Assembly: GCA_913055825.1 (NCBI GenBank)
Contig: CAJXKB010000035.1
Location: forward strand, 1-32,217
From: an uncultured Bacteroidota bacterium
Lineage (GTDB): Bacteria; Bacteroidota; Bacteroidia; Bacteroidales; F082
Direction of reading: 5' to 3'
DNA length: 32,217 nucleotides
The notes beneath the pieces were generated by a model. That model had not been told where the DNA came from. It saw nothing but the letters and a program-made list of their open reading frames with translations, and made no database searches. Of the stretch, positions 7,735 through 15,763 are shown piece by piece. The position numbers and the translations under genes were made by a program. How positions within the stretch are numbered: the stretch's first letter is position 1; every line of letters starts with the position of its first letter.

Positions 7735-9156
7735 ATGGGTGATTTGAAAGGTTTCATAACTGTAAGCAGGAAAGAGGGCGGCTATCGGCCTGTGAATGAA
7801 AGAATTTATGATTTTGGTGAGGTGGAGCAAACGCTTGACTTTCAGGACAGAAAGCTGCAGGCTTCACGCTGTATGGATTGTGGCGTTCCGTTTTGTCATT
7901 GGGCTTGTCCTGTGGGGAACAAAATGCCCGAATGGCAGGATGCCCTTTATCGCGGTCGCCTTGAGGAAGCGTATGAAATTCTGCATGCTACCAATACTTT
8001 CCCGGAAATTACCGGCAGAATATGCCCGGCTCCTTGTGAAAAATCATGTGTGCTTGCTATTCACGAAGAAGCAGTTACCATCCGCGAAAACGAATGTGCC
8101 ACGGTTGAGATGGCTTTTAGCCATGGGATTATCAAGCCATGCCCTCCACAAAAAAGAACAGGTAAAACCGTTGCGGTTATTGGTTCCGGCCCTGCCGGAT
8201 TATCTGTCGCTGACAGGCTGAACCAGTTAGGCCATCTTGTAACGGTTTTTGAGAAAAATGATGCCATTGGCGGTTTGATGCGCTATGGTATTCCTGATTT
8301 TAAACTGAACAAAGCAGTCATTGACAGGCGGCTTTCTATCTTTGAAAAAGAAGGTATTATCTTTAAAACCAATGTTTTGGCAGGTAAAGATATTTCATCT
8401 GATGACTTATTGGAAAATTTTGATGCGGTTGTCCTGGCCATGGGGAGTGAACAACCACGTGATTTACAGGTTAACGGCCGTGAGTTGAAAGGGATTCATT
8501 TTGCCATGGATTTCCTGAAGCAAAGCAATTTGAAAGTAGTGGGAAAAGAAATTCCGGCAGGTGAAATGATAGATGCCGCAGGAAAAGATGTTCTGGTTAT
8601 AGGGGGAGGCGATACCGGTTCAGATTGCGTTGGAACGGCTATTCGCCAGCGTGCAGCTTCCGTAACTCAGATAGAGATTTTACCGAAGCCTCCTGTAAAA
8701 CGGGAGTTGAATAATCCGTGGCCCTATTGGCCCAATGTATTACGTACTTCAAGTTCACATGAGGAAGGATGTGCAAGGCGATGGAGTTTGTTAACAAAAA
8801 AGTTTTTGGGGCAAAACGGTCAGGTGAAACAGGCAGAGGTGATTAAAGTTGAATGGACCAAAAACGAACAGGGACAATGGACAATGACAGAAAAGGGGAA
8901 ACCGGAGCTGCTGAAAGTGGATTTGGTTCTGCTTGCCATGGGATTCACCCAACCGGTTCACCACGGCTTCCTTGACAGCCTCGGATTGGAATATGATAAG
9001 AGGGGAAATGTGAAAATAAATGAAACAAATCAAACGTCAGTAAACAAAGTTTTTGCCGCCGGAGATGTTGCCAAAGGTGCTTCACTGGTAGTAAAAGCCA
9101 TTGCTGAGGGTATTTCAACCGCTACTTTTGTGGATGCATTTCTTACCGGAAGTTAA
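7735..9156 (+). CDS. gltD: glutamate synthase (NADPH), small subunit
   Basis: A 473-residue FAD- and iron-sulfur-containing partner of GltB that passes electrons from NADPH to the large subunit. The N-terminal cysteine motifs for the 4Fe-4S clusters are intact (C46, C49, C54, C58 and C97, C101, C105). The FAD Rossmann fold is at VAVIGSGPAGL (146-156), the NADPH fold at VIGGGDTG (288-295), and the C-terminal FAD motif is AAGDVAKGASLVV. The gene begins 33 bases after gltB and is clearly in the same operon. The length is normal for the family. Confidence 0.97.
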   Translation: MGDLKGFITVSRKEGGYRPVNERIYDFGEVEQTLDFQDRKLQASRCMDCGVPFCHWACPVGNKMPEWQDALYRGRLEEAYEILHATNTFPEITGRICPAPCEKSCVLAIHEEAVTIRENECATVEMAFSHGIIKPCPPQKRTGKTVAVIGSGPAGLSVADRLNQLGHLVTVFEKNDAIGGLMRYGIPDFKLNKAVIDRRLSIFEKEGIIFKTNVLAGKDISSDDLLENFDAVVLAMGSEQPRDLQVNGRELKGIHFAMDFLKQSNLKVVGKEIPAGEMIDAAGKDVLVIGGGDTGSDCVGTAIRQRAASVTQIEILPKPPVKRELNNPWPYWPNVLRTSSSHEEGCARRWSLLTKKFLGQNGQVKQAEVIKVEWTKNEQGQWTMTEKGKPELLKVDLVLLAMGFTQPVHHGFLDSLGLEYDKRGNVKINETNQTSVNKVFAAGDVAKGASLVVKAIAEGISTATFVDAFLTGS

Positions 9157-9244
9157 TTTGTGAAAAGGGTTTTAAAATTATTTGTTTTAATTTTGTGCAT
9201 TATGTTAATGATTACTTTTATAATTTGAAACCGACAAAAAAGGT

Positions 9245-9397
9245 TACCTGTGAGCAGGTATGCGGCAGGGATGGAAGCGGCACCCCGGACGTACGGCAGC
9301 CGATTTGGAGTAGGAGGCCAAGAGCGACCTCGGGAGCTCCCTGGCCGACGTACGGAAAACGGCTGCTGTGCGCCGGAGTATAGCGTACAGCCCGCCT
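9245..9397 (+). ncRNA. GC-rich structured intergenic element, possible small RNA or repeat
   Basis: The element is much more GC-rich than its flanks and folds almost end to end. TACCTG/CAGGTA (9245-9250/9255-9260) forms a small hairpin. GGC-A-GGG (9264-9270) pairs with CCCGCC (9391-9396). A long helix joins 9290-9302 to 9360-9372 (13 bp, two wobbles) and continues as CCGG 9285-9288 with 9373-9376. GGCCA (9316-9320) pairs with TGGCC (9342-9346). Between the outer and long helices is an asymmetric loop, GATGGAAGCGGCACC opposite AGTATAGCG. From memory, boxes like GGGATnGAAGCGGCA and TATAGCG..AGCCCG recur between genes in many Bacteroidota; I could not check this. Strand is assigned by analogy. 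No protein frame across it is convincing. Confidence 0.55.
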
Positions 9398-9442
9398 GGC
9401 CGCCCAACAAATTAAACAGCAAGTTTGACTTAAACTTTAATA

Positions 9443-10426
9443 ATGATGAATGAATTATATCCTTTAAAATTTCAACCGGTTTTTAAAGATAAAATCTGGG
9501 GAGGACAAAAAATAAAAACTGTGTTGGGTATGGATTTTGGAAAATTGCCCAATTGCGGTGAGGCTTGGGTAGTTTCGGGAGTGGAAGGGAATCCGACCTT
9601 GGTGAAAAATGGCTTTTTGGCCGGTAACGAACTCAATGAGCTTGTGAGTGTTTACATGGGCGATTTGGTGGGCGATGATGTGTATGAAAAACATGGCGAT
9701 GAGTTTCCATTGCTCATTAAATTTATTGATGCCAATGACTGGTTATCTGTTCAGGTTCATCCTGATGATGAGCTGGCCGAGAAAAGAGGAATGCCTAATG
9801 GGAAAACAGAGATGTGGTATATACTTGAGTCGGATAAAGATGCAGAATTGATCAGCGGATTTAATCAGCCTATGACGCGCGAGAACTATTTGAAATATTT
9901 CGAGGAAAAACGCTTAAAGGAGATTTTGAATTTTGAGAAAGTAAAAAAAGGAGATGCTTTTTTTATTCCCGCAGGCCGTGTACATGCACTTGGGCCAGGC
10001 GTATTATTGGCCGAAATTCAGCAAACTTCTGATACCACTTACCGTATTTACGATTGGGATCGTATTGATGCCGGGGGAATGAAACGGGAACTACATACGC
10101 GCGAAGCACTTGATGCCATTGATTTTGAGATGGCCGATCAATATAAAACCCGGTACAAGGCAAAAAAAAATAAAACGGCCACATTGATTTCCTGTCCACA
10201 GTTTACCACTAATTTGTTGGATTACGACCAGGAAATGTCGAAAGATTATGAAGAACTGGATTCTTTTGTAATTTATTTGGGTATCGAAGGTACCACCTTC
10301 CTGACGTGGGAAGATGGAGAAATGGAACTGCAAACAGGTGAGGCTGTTGTTGTGCCAAATGTGATTAAGCGAATTCAGTTGAAGCCACTGGCCCATGCCA
10401 AATTGTTGGAAATATTTTTGCTTTAA
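9443..10426 (+). CDS. manA: mannose-6-phosphate isomerase, class I
   Basis: A 327-residue zinc-dependent isomerase that interconverts fructose 6-phosphate and mannose 6-phosphate, feeding GDP-mannose and surface-polysaccharide synthesis or mannose use. The cupin zinc site is visible: Q104 and H106 in SVQVHPDD, E123 in KTEMWY, and H181 in RVHALGPG. The substrate-site arginine is in TYRIYDWDR. The length matches the short Bacteroidota/Firmicutes ManA form. The start could be either of two adjacent ATGs (9443 or 9446). A DUF4442 gene follows within 17 bases and is probably cotranscribed. Confidence 0.93.
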   Translation: MMNELYPLKFQPVFKDKIWGGQKIKTVLGMDFGKLPNCGEAWVVSGVEGNPTLVKNGFLAGNELNELVSVYMGDLVGDDVYEKHGDEFPLLIKFIDANDWLSVQVHPDDELAEKRGMPNGKTEMWYILESDKDAELISGFNQPMTRENYLKYFEEKRLKEILNFEKVKKGDAFFIPAGRVHALGPGVLLAEIQQTSDTTYRIYDWDRIDAGGMKRELHTREALDAIDFEMADQYKTRYKAKKNKTATLISCPQFTTNLLDYDQEMSKDYEELDSFVIYLGIEGTTFLTWEDGEMELQTGEAVVVPNVIKRIQLKPLAHAKLLEIFLL

Positions 10427-10443
10427 TTTTAAAATGATTTTTT

Positions 10444-10962
10444 TTGAAACTTTTTGAAACAAATAAAAAATCCAGTCTGCAAACAAGATTTCAATGCCTG
10501 GTGTTTAATTTTTTTCCGGCATACCGCAGTACGGGGGCAAGAGTGAAATTTATTTCGCACGATTATAGTGAAATTCATGTCAGGTTGCGTTTGTTTTGGC
10601 GTACCCGTAATTATGTGGGAACAGTTTTTGGCGGGAGTATTTTTGGTGCCCTCGATCCTATGCATATGATTCAGCTTATCAAATTGCTGGGTGATGATTA
10701 TGTGGTGTGGGACAAAGAAGCCCGGGTTCGTTTTATGCGCCCCATTTCGAAGCCTGTTTTTGCCAGGTTTTTGGTTGCCGAAGAGGAGTTGAATGAGATC
10801 CGTAAAGAAGTGGCCGAAAAAAAGGAAATACACCGTGTGATGCATTCACAATTTGAAGACCGGCGTGGAAAGGTTTATGCCACTGTGGATAAAACTATTT
10901 ATATTGCCTCTAAACCTTTTTATAAAAACAAACAAAAATTGCGGAAAACGCAATCTGTCTGA
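10444..10962 (+). CDS. DUF4442 hotdog-fold protein (thioesterase-like)
   Basis: A 172-residue protein whose middle reads like the DUF4442 hotdog family: VKFISHDYSEIHVRL, then NYVGTVFGGSIFGALDPMHMIQLIKLLGDDYVVWDKEARVRF (about 33-97). This family is related to PaaI-type acyl-CoA thioesterases; the substrate is unknown. The start is uncertain. The open frame begins with TTG at 10444. An ATG at 10434 is in another frame but would join this one if the T run at 10438-10445 were one base shorter, which suggests a homopolymer slip or sequencing error. The C-terminus is basic and lysine-rich. It is cotranscribed with manA by position. Confidence 0.8.
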   Translation: MKLFETNKKSSLQTRFQCLVFNFFPAYRSTGARVKFISHDYSEIHVRLRLFWRTRNYVGTVFGGSIFGALDPMHMIQLIKLLGDDYVVWDKEARVRFMRPISKPVFARFLVAEEELNEIRKEVAEKKEIHRVMHSQFEDRRGKVYATVDKTIYIASKPFYKNKQKLRKTQSV

Positions 10963-11034
10963 GGCAAAATTACCTCACCATCACCTGTTGCCCGGTAAAA
11001 TCCCCAAAAGCCTATTCCCAACCTAACTCTAAGT

Positions 11035-11106
11035 ACTCCACACTTTAGGCACTCCAAACTTTAGGCACTCCAAACTCTAGGCACTCCAAACTCCAGCCAC
11101 TCCAAC
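11035..11106. repeat. 16-bp tandem repeat between convergent genes
   Basis: The unit ACTCCAAACTTTAGGC is present four times in a row at 11035-11050, 11051-11066, 11067-11082 and 11083-11098 with a few substitutions. A half copy ends at 11106, right against the glnS stop codon. The repeat sits between the convergent ends of the DUF4442 gene and glnS. It looks like a short minisatellite; copy number may vary between strains. Confidence 0.8.
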
Positions 11107-12786
11107 CTACTTTTTCTTTTTCCAGCTGTCGCGCAAAGGAACAGTGCGGTTGAACACCATATGATCGGGTTGACTGTCGTTGTCGACACAGAAATAGCCC
11201 AGGCGCTGAAACTGAAACTTATCACCGGGTTTTACACCTTTCAACGAAGGTTCCAGCTTACAGTGTTTCAATATCTTTAACGAATCGGGATTGATAAATT
11301 CCTTAAAATCTTTGTCTTTATGACCTGCGGGGTCTTCATCGGTAAAAAGCCGGTCGTACAAACGCACTTCTGCATCTATTGCATGTTCAGCCGAAACCCA
11401 GTGTAACGTTCCTTTTACTTTTCGCTGTGCATTGCCCCCGCTTTTGGTTTCAGGATCGTAAGTACAATATATTTCTGTTATCTTTCCGTTTTCATCTTTT
11501 TTATAATCCATACATTTCACAATGTAAGCCCCTTTCAGGCGGACTTCACGCCCGGGGCCGAGACGGAAGAACTTTTTAGGCGGCTCTTCCATAAAATCAT
11601 TGCGTTCAATATAAACTTCCCGGGTAAAAGGAATCATACGGCTGCCACCTTCGGGATCTTCCGGATTATTAATTAATTCCAGTTCTTCCACTTTGTTTTT
11701 GGGATAATTGGTTATTATCAACTTCACCGGATCAAGTACACCAAACACCCGTGGGGCAATCTGGTTGAGATGCTCGCGTACACTGTATTCCAGTAAACCT
11801 ACATCAATCACGTTATCGCGTTTGGCAATGCCGATACGGTCAGCAAAATTACGGATAGACTCAGGGGTGTAACCTCTGCGCCTTAACCCCGATATGGTGG
11901 GCATGCGGGGGTCGTCCCATCCGGTAACCATGTTTTTCTCAACCAATTCAAGTAATTTCCGTTTGCTCATTACCGTATAACTCAGGTTCAGACGGGCAAA
12001 CTCAATCTGACGCGGGCGATAATCACCATCTGCTATTTGATTGAGATACCAGTCGTACAGTGGGCGATGAATTTCAAATTCAAGTGTACAAAGCGAATGG
12101 GTAATTCCTTCGATATAATCGGATTGCCCGTGGGCAAAATCATAAATAGGGTAAATATTCCATTTATTTCCGGTGCGGTGATGTTCGGCATGCAACACCC
12201 TGTACATGATAGGATCACGCATGTGCATATTGGGCGAGCTCATGTCCACTTTGGCGCGCAACACCATTGAACCGTCAGCCACTTCACCGTTTTTCATTTT
12301 TTCAAATAAAGCCAGATTTTCTTCTATGGGACGGTTACGGTGCGGACTTTCAATTCCGGGGCGTGTAGGTACCCCCCGCTGTTGGCTGATTTCTTCCTGA
12401 GGCTGTTCGTCCACATAAGCTTTTCCGTCTTGAATCAATTTAATGGCCCATTTATATAACTGGTCAAAATAATCGGAAGCGTAATGCGGCTCATCCACCC
12501 ACTGAAAACCCAGCCACTTAATGTCTTCTTTGATGGCATCCACATATTCAACATCTTCTTTGGCGGGATTGGTATCGTCGAAACGCAAATTACATTTACC
12601 ATGATATTTTTCGGCCAGGCCAAAGTTTAAGCAGATCGACTTGGCATGGCCAATGTGCAGATAACCATTGGGTTCGGGGGGAAACCTGAAATGAACCCGT
12701 CCCTCATTTTTATTGTTTTTAAGGTCTTCTTCTATAATGCTCTCAATAAAATTGAGCGACCTGCTGCTGTTTTCAACCGCTTCCAT
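11107..12786 (-). CDS. glnS: glutaminyl-tRNA synthetase
   Basis: A 559-residue class I synthetase that charges tRNA-Gln with glutamine. The Rossmann-fold signatures are present: [15 protein letters not shown] with HIGH at 44-47, and VMSKR (272-276) as the KMSKS loop. The GlnRS-specific anticodon-binding beta-barrels fill the C-terminal half, with [20 protein letters not shown] typical of the family. The length matches E. coli GlnS. The ATG at 12786 lies about 32 bases after a strong promoter match on this strand. Having GlnRS implies direct charging of tRNA-Gln rather than the GatCAB route. The gene is convergent with the manA operon and divergent from the dsbD-type gene. Confidence 0.97.
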   Translation of the reverse strand: MEAVENSSRSLNFIESIIEEDLKNNKNEGRVHFRFPPEPNGYLHIGHAKSICLNFGLAEKYHGKCNLRFDDTNPAKEDVEYVDAIKEDIKWLGFQWVDEPHYASDYFDQLYKWAIKLIQDGKAYVDEQPQEEISQQRGVPTRPGIESPHRNRPIEENLALFEKMKNGEVADGSMVLRAKVDMSSPNMHMRDPIMYRVLHAEHHRTGNKWNIYPIYDFAHGQSDYIEGITHSLCTLEFEIHRPLYDWYLNQIADGDYRPRQIEFARLNLSYTVMSKRKLLELVEKNMVTGWDDPRMPTISGLRRRGYTPESIRNFADRIGIAKRDNVIDVGLLEYSVREHLNQIAPRVFGVLDPVKLIITNYPKNKVEELELINNPEDPEGGSRMIPFTREVYIERNDFMEEPPKKFFRLGPGREVRLKGAYIVKCMDYKKDENGKITEIYCTYDPETKSGGNAQRKVKGTLHWVSAEHAIDAEVRLYDRLFTDEDPAGHKDKDFKEFINPDSLKILKHCKLEPSLKGVKPGDKFQFQRLGYFCVDNDSQPDHMVFNRTVPLRDSWKKKK

Positions 12787-12817
12787 AGTGTATTCAGCTT
12801 AAAATAAAATGAAAAGG

Positions 12818-12847
12818 CAAAAGTACAGAGAAATGAGATAGAAACAA
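12818..12847 (-). promoter_or_regulatory. glnS promoter
   Basis: On the minus strand, TTG (12847-12845), 19 bases, then TACTTTTG (12825-12818), an exact TAnnTTTG. The predicted start gives a leader of about 25 bases before the glnS ATG. Confidence 0.6.
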
Positions 12848-12901
12848 GCAGCTTGGAAAGGGAAATTTACAGGCAAAAGTTGTAAGGTTTTGTATTTGAT
12901 G

Positions 12902-12935
12902 TTGTCTAAGCATTGTGAAGATTATCTTATTTTTG
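12902..12935 (+). promoter_or_regulatory. candidate promoter of the dsbD-type gene
   Basis: TATTTTTG at 12928-12935 matches TAnnTTTG exactly. The nearest TTG upstream (12902-12904) is 23 bases away, a little more than usual. It lies about 37 bases before the chosen ATG at 12972 and inside the longer open frame that begins at 12915, which supports the shorter protein. Confidence 0.4.
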
Positions 12936-12971
12936 CCAATCAACCAAATTGAATTAATCTCATTTGTCAAT

Positions 12972-14996
12972 ATGAAAAATTCACGATTCTTTTTTCTGGG
13001 CTTTTTAATGTTCCTCGGCCTTGCCTTATCCGCACAAATTCTGGAACCTGTAAAATGGTCGTTTTCATCAAAAAAACTGACGGATAGCACCTACGAATTA
13101 CGTTTTAAAGCCACCATTGATAATCGTTGGCATTTGTATTCGCAAGATATCCCCATGGCGCCACCGGCTACCACTTTTCATTTTGTGAAGGACAGCAGCT
13201 ATCAGCGTATCGACACCGTAATGGAAATCGGGAATGTGATCCAGGAGTTTGATAAGAACTTCAACATGGAGTTGAAATATTTTGCCGACAGTGCGTTGTT
13301 TGTGCAAAAAGTTAAGCTAAATACCGATGGTACAACAGTAAAAGGTACATTAAATTTCATGTGTTGTGATGATACACAATGCCTGCCTCCTCAGGATGTT
13401 GATTTTAGTTTCGATTTGGGGAAAGTTGTTGCCCCCGCACAAAAGGTTGCAGCACCCGAGAAAGCTGTTATTGGTAAAGATAAAATTGACATCGGCGGAA
13501 GCCGCAAAAGCCTTTGGGGCTTTTTTATCCTCTCCATTTTGGGTGGATTACTGGCCATTTTAACCCCTTGTGTTTTTCCCATGATTCCTATGACGGTGAG
13601 CTTTTTTATGAAAGAAGGTGAAGAAAAAACCAAAGGAAAAATGCAAGCCCTTTTATATGGAATCAGTATCATCCTTATTTATACTTTTGTTGGCTTTGTA
13701 TTGGCGGCTATTGCGGGGCCAAACTTTGCCAATTGGTTAAGTACTAATTGGTTGCCTAATATTCTTTTCTTTTTGGTTTTTATCATTTTTGCTTTTTCAT
13801 TTTTTGGGATGTTCGAAATAACCCTGCCTCACTGGCTGGTGAATTCATCCGACAAAAAAGCTGACAAAGGAGGTTTTATGGGGCCAATATTCATGGCTTT
13901 AACACTGGTGCTGGTTTCTTTTAGCTGTACAGGTCCCATCGTGGGAACCATTCTTGTTGAATCAGCCGGAGGTGCAATTCTTAAACCCATTGTTGGGATG
14001 TTCGGCTTTTCGCTGGCTTTTGCCTTACCTTTTACCCTTTTTGCCTTTTTCCCGTCATGGCTTTCGGGTTTGCCCAAATCGGGTGGCTGGCTCAATTCGG
14101 TGAAAGTGGTGTTGGGATTTTTAGAGCTTGCTTTGGGATTGAAATTTTTAAGTATTGCCGATCAAACCTACCACTGGCATATTCTTGACCGTGAGGTTTA
14201 TCTCGCACTGTGGATTGTAATTTTCTTCCTTATGGGGCTCTATCTTTTGGGGAAATTAAAATTTGCCCACGATGATGACGTGCCGTACATCGGTGTTCCG
14301 CGCCTGTTAATGTCAATTATCACGTTCAGTTTTGTGGTGTATATGATCCCGGGTATGTTCGGTGCACCTCTTAAAGCACTGGCCGGTTATCTTCCCCCAC
14401 AAAGCACCATCGACTTTGACATGAATAAAATTGTGAGGGAGAATGTAAAAGCTTATTCAGGAAACGGTGGTAATTCCACCAAACCGAAAGAAATTTGTGC
14501 TACCCCAAAATATCATGAATTTCTCGATCTGCCTCACGGACTGGAAGGTTATTTCGATTATGATCAGGCGGTGGCTTGCGCCAAAAAGCAAAACAAACCC
14601 ATTTTCATCGATTTTACCGGACATGGTTGTGTAAACTGTCGCGAAATGGAAGCCAATGTTTGGTCAGATCCGCGGGTGTTGCAACGTCTGCGTAATAACT
14701 ATGTGATACTGGCGCTTTATGTGGATGATAAATATAAATTACCTGAGAACGAGTGGATTAAATCGACCTACGATGACAAAATGAAAAAGACCTTGGGAAA
14801 AAAGGATGCCGATTTCCAGATTACCAAATTCGGTGTCAATGCCCAGCCGTTTTATGTACTGATGAATCAAAAGGGCGATGTACTTGTACAACCACGGGCT
14901 TATAACCTGGATGTTGATGAGTTTATTAAATTCCTGGATCAGGGAGTCAAAAATTACAAAAGCGGCAAGAGTTTGTTTAACATAAACGCAAAGTGA
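12972..14996 (+). CDS. dsbD: thiol:disulfide interchange protein, DsbD family
   Basis: A 674-residue inner-membrane protein that carries reducing power from cytoplasmic thioredoxin to the periplasm. Residues 1-21 form a signal peptide (cut near ALSA-Q). The N-terminal DsbD alpha-type domain has C131 and C137, spaced six apart as in E. coli nDsbD. The CcdA-like membrane domain carries its redox pair as C200 (TPCVFP) and C319 (SFSCTGP). The C-terminal thioredoxin-like domain has C553-V-N-C556 (GHGCVNC). All three cysteine pairs are intact. The ATG at 12972 was chosen because it begins the signal peptide; an in-frame ATG at 12915 would add 19 residues and overlap the promoter. Confidence 0.92.
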   Translation: MKNSRFFFLGFLMFLGLALSAQILEPVKWSFSSKKLTDSTYELRFKATIDNRWHLYSQDIPMAPPATTFHFVKDSSYQRIDTVMEIGNVIQEFDKNFNMELKYFADSALFVQKVKLNTDGTTVKGTLNFMCCDDTQCLPPQDVDFSFDLGKVVAPAQKVAAPEKAVIGKDKIDIGGSRKSLWGFFILSILGGLLAILTPCVFPMIPMTVSFFMKEGEEKTKGKMQALLYGISIILIYTFVGFVLAAIAGPNFANWLSTNWLPNILFFLVFIIFAFSFFGMFEITLPHWLVNSSDKKADKGGFMGPIFMALTLVLVSFSCTGPIVGTILVESAGGAILKPIVGMFGFSLAFALPFTLFAFFPSWLSGLPKSGGWLNSVKVVLGFLELALGLKFLSIADQTYHWHILDREVYLALWIVIFFLMGLYLLGKLKFAHDDDVPYIGVPRLLMSIITFSFVVYMIPGMFGAPLKALAGYLPPQSTIDFDMNKIVRENVKAYSGNGGNSTKPKEICATPKYHEFLDLPHGLEGYFDYDQAVACAKKQNKPIFIDFTGHGCVNCREMEANVWSDPRVLQRLRNNYVILALYVDDKYKLPENEWIKSTYDDKMKKTLGKKDADFQITKFGVNAQPFYVLMNQKGDVLVQPRAYNLDVDEFIKFLDQGVKNYKSGKSLFNINAK

Positions 14997-15085
14997 GTTT
15001 CTTTTTAATGAAAACAGAGCGTTTATTTTTTGAATGTTACGGGGCAAACGCTCAACGCTATTCAGGCATTAACAGCCATTAGCAA

Positions 15086-15679
15086 CTACCGGCTTTCTAC
15101 TTTAATATCTTTAAGCCATTTTCCCATGGAGACAGGGCGATAAGCCTGCATTTTTTCCATTAATTCCGGTATGTTATCCGATACCAGTATATTGTTGCGG
15201 TGTTCGGCACGCACGTAACCTTCAACCACGGCATGGTCAAAAAAGGCAAGCAGTTGATCAAAATAACCGTTCACGTTTAAAATACCGAGTGGCTTATCAT
15301 TGATACGTAACTGATTGTATATTAATATTTCCGAAAGTTCATCCAACGTCCCAAAGCCTCCCGGAAGGGCAATAAAGCCATCCGAAAGTTCAATCATTTT
15401 AGCTTTACGTTCAGCCATGGTTTTTACCTCAATAAATTCGGACAGTCCTTCGTGTGCTACTTCTTTATCAACCAACATGCCGGGCATGATGCCAATCACT
15501 TCTTTGTGGTTTTCAAGCAAAGTATCAGCCAGAATTTTCATCAGTCCTACTTTGGCACCGCCATACACCAGGCTGATGTTGTTTTTTACAAAAAAACCTG
15601 CTACCTCGCGGGCCGCTTCCTGATACACCTTATCACGGCCCATGCTGGACCCACAAAACACACAAATTTTTACCGACAT
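15086..15679 (-). CDS. LOG-family nucleoside 5'-monophosphate phosphoribohydrolase
   Basis: A 197-residue Rossmann-fold protein of the LOG ('lonely guy') family, often annotated TIGR00730. The defining motif PGGFGTLDE is at 106-114, and the upstream Arg-Lys (AERKAKM, R91) is also conserved. Characterised members hydrolyse the N-glycosidic bond of AMP or cytokinin nucleotides. The N-terminus VCVFCGSS is typical, here KICVFCGSSMG. A -7 element (TACTTTTG on the minus strand, 15707-15700) lies 20 bases before the ATG with no clear -33, between the start codon and the terminator of the upstream gene. The physiological substrate in bacteria is often unknown. Confidence 0.92.
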   Translation of the reverse strand: MSVKICVFCGSSMGRDKVYQEAAREVAGFFVKNNISLVYGGAKVGLMKILADTLLENHKEVIGIMPGMLVDKEVAHEGLSEFIEVKTMAERKAKMIELSDGFIALPGGFGTLDELSEILIYNQLRINDKPLGILNVNGYFDQLLAFFDHAVVEGYVRAEHRNNILVSDNIPELMEKMQAYRPVSMGKWLKDIKVESR

Positions 15680-15711
15680 AAGTTTCCGAATTTTGGGGAC
15701 AAAAGTAATAA

Positions 15712-15741
15712 AAAACCCCTCCGGGATGCCGAAGGGGTTTT
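15712..15741 (-). terminator. terminator of the Asp-box propeller gene
   Basis: AAAACCCCT (15712-15720) pairs perfectly with AGGGGTTTT (15733-15741) across a 12-base loop. On the minus strand the stem is followed by TTTTTATTAC. It lies 22 bases after the stop codon of the gene ending at 15764 and just before the LOG gene promoter, separating the two transcripts. Confidence 0.82.
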
Positions 15742-15763
15742 GAAATGAAAAATCAAATTGATT

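Noticed and set aside
9195-9453. Short open frames on both strands across the GC-rich element
   Set aside because: The protein sequences are low-complexity reflections of a folded RNA/DNA element, and the base pairing explains the sequence better than coding.
11035-11106. Possible CRISPR array
   Set aside because: The units are directly adjacent with no unique spacers, so this is a plain tandem repeat.
15017-15053. Hairpin GAGCGTTT/AAACGCTC between the dsbD-type and LOG genes
   Set aside because: The 8-bp stem has a 21-base loop and no T tract on either side, so I could not support it as a terminator.
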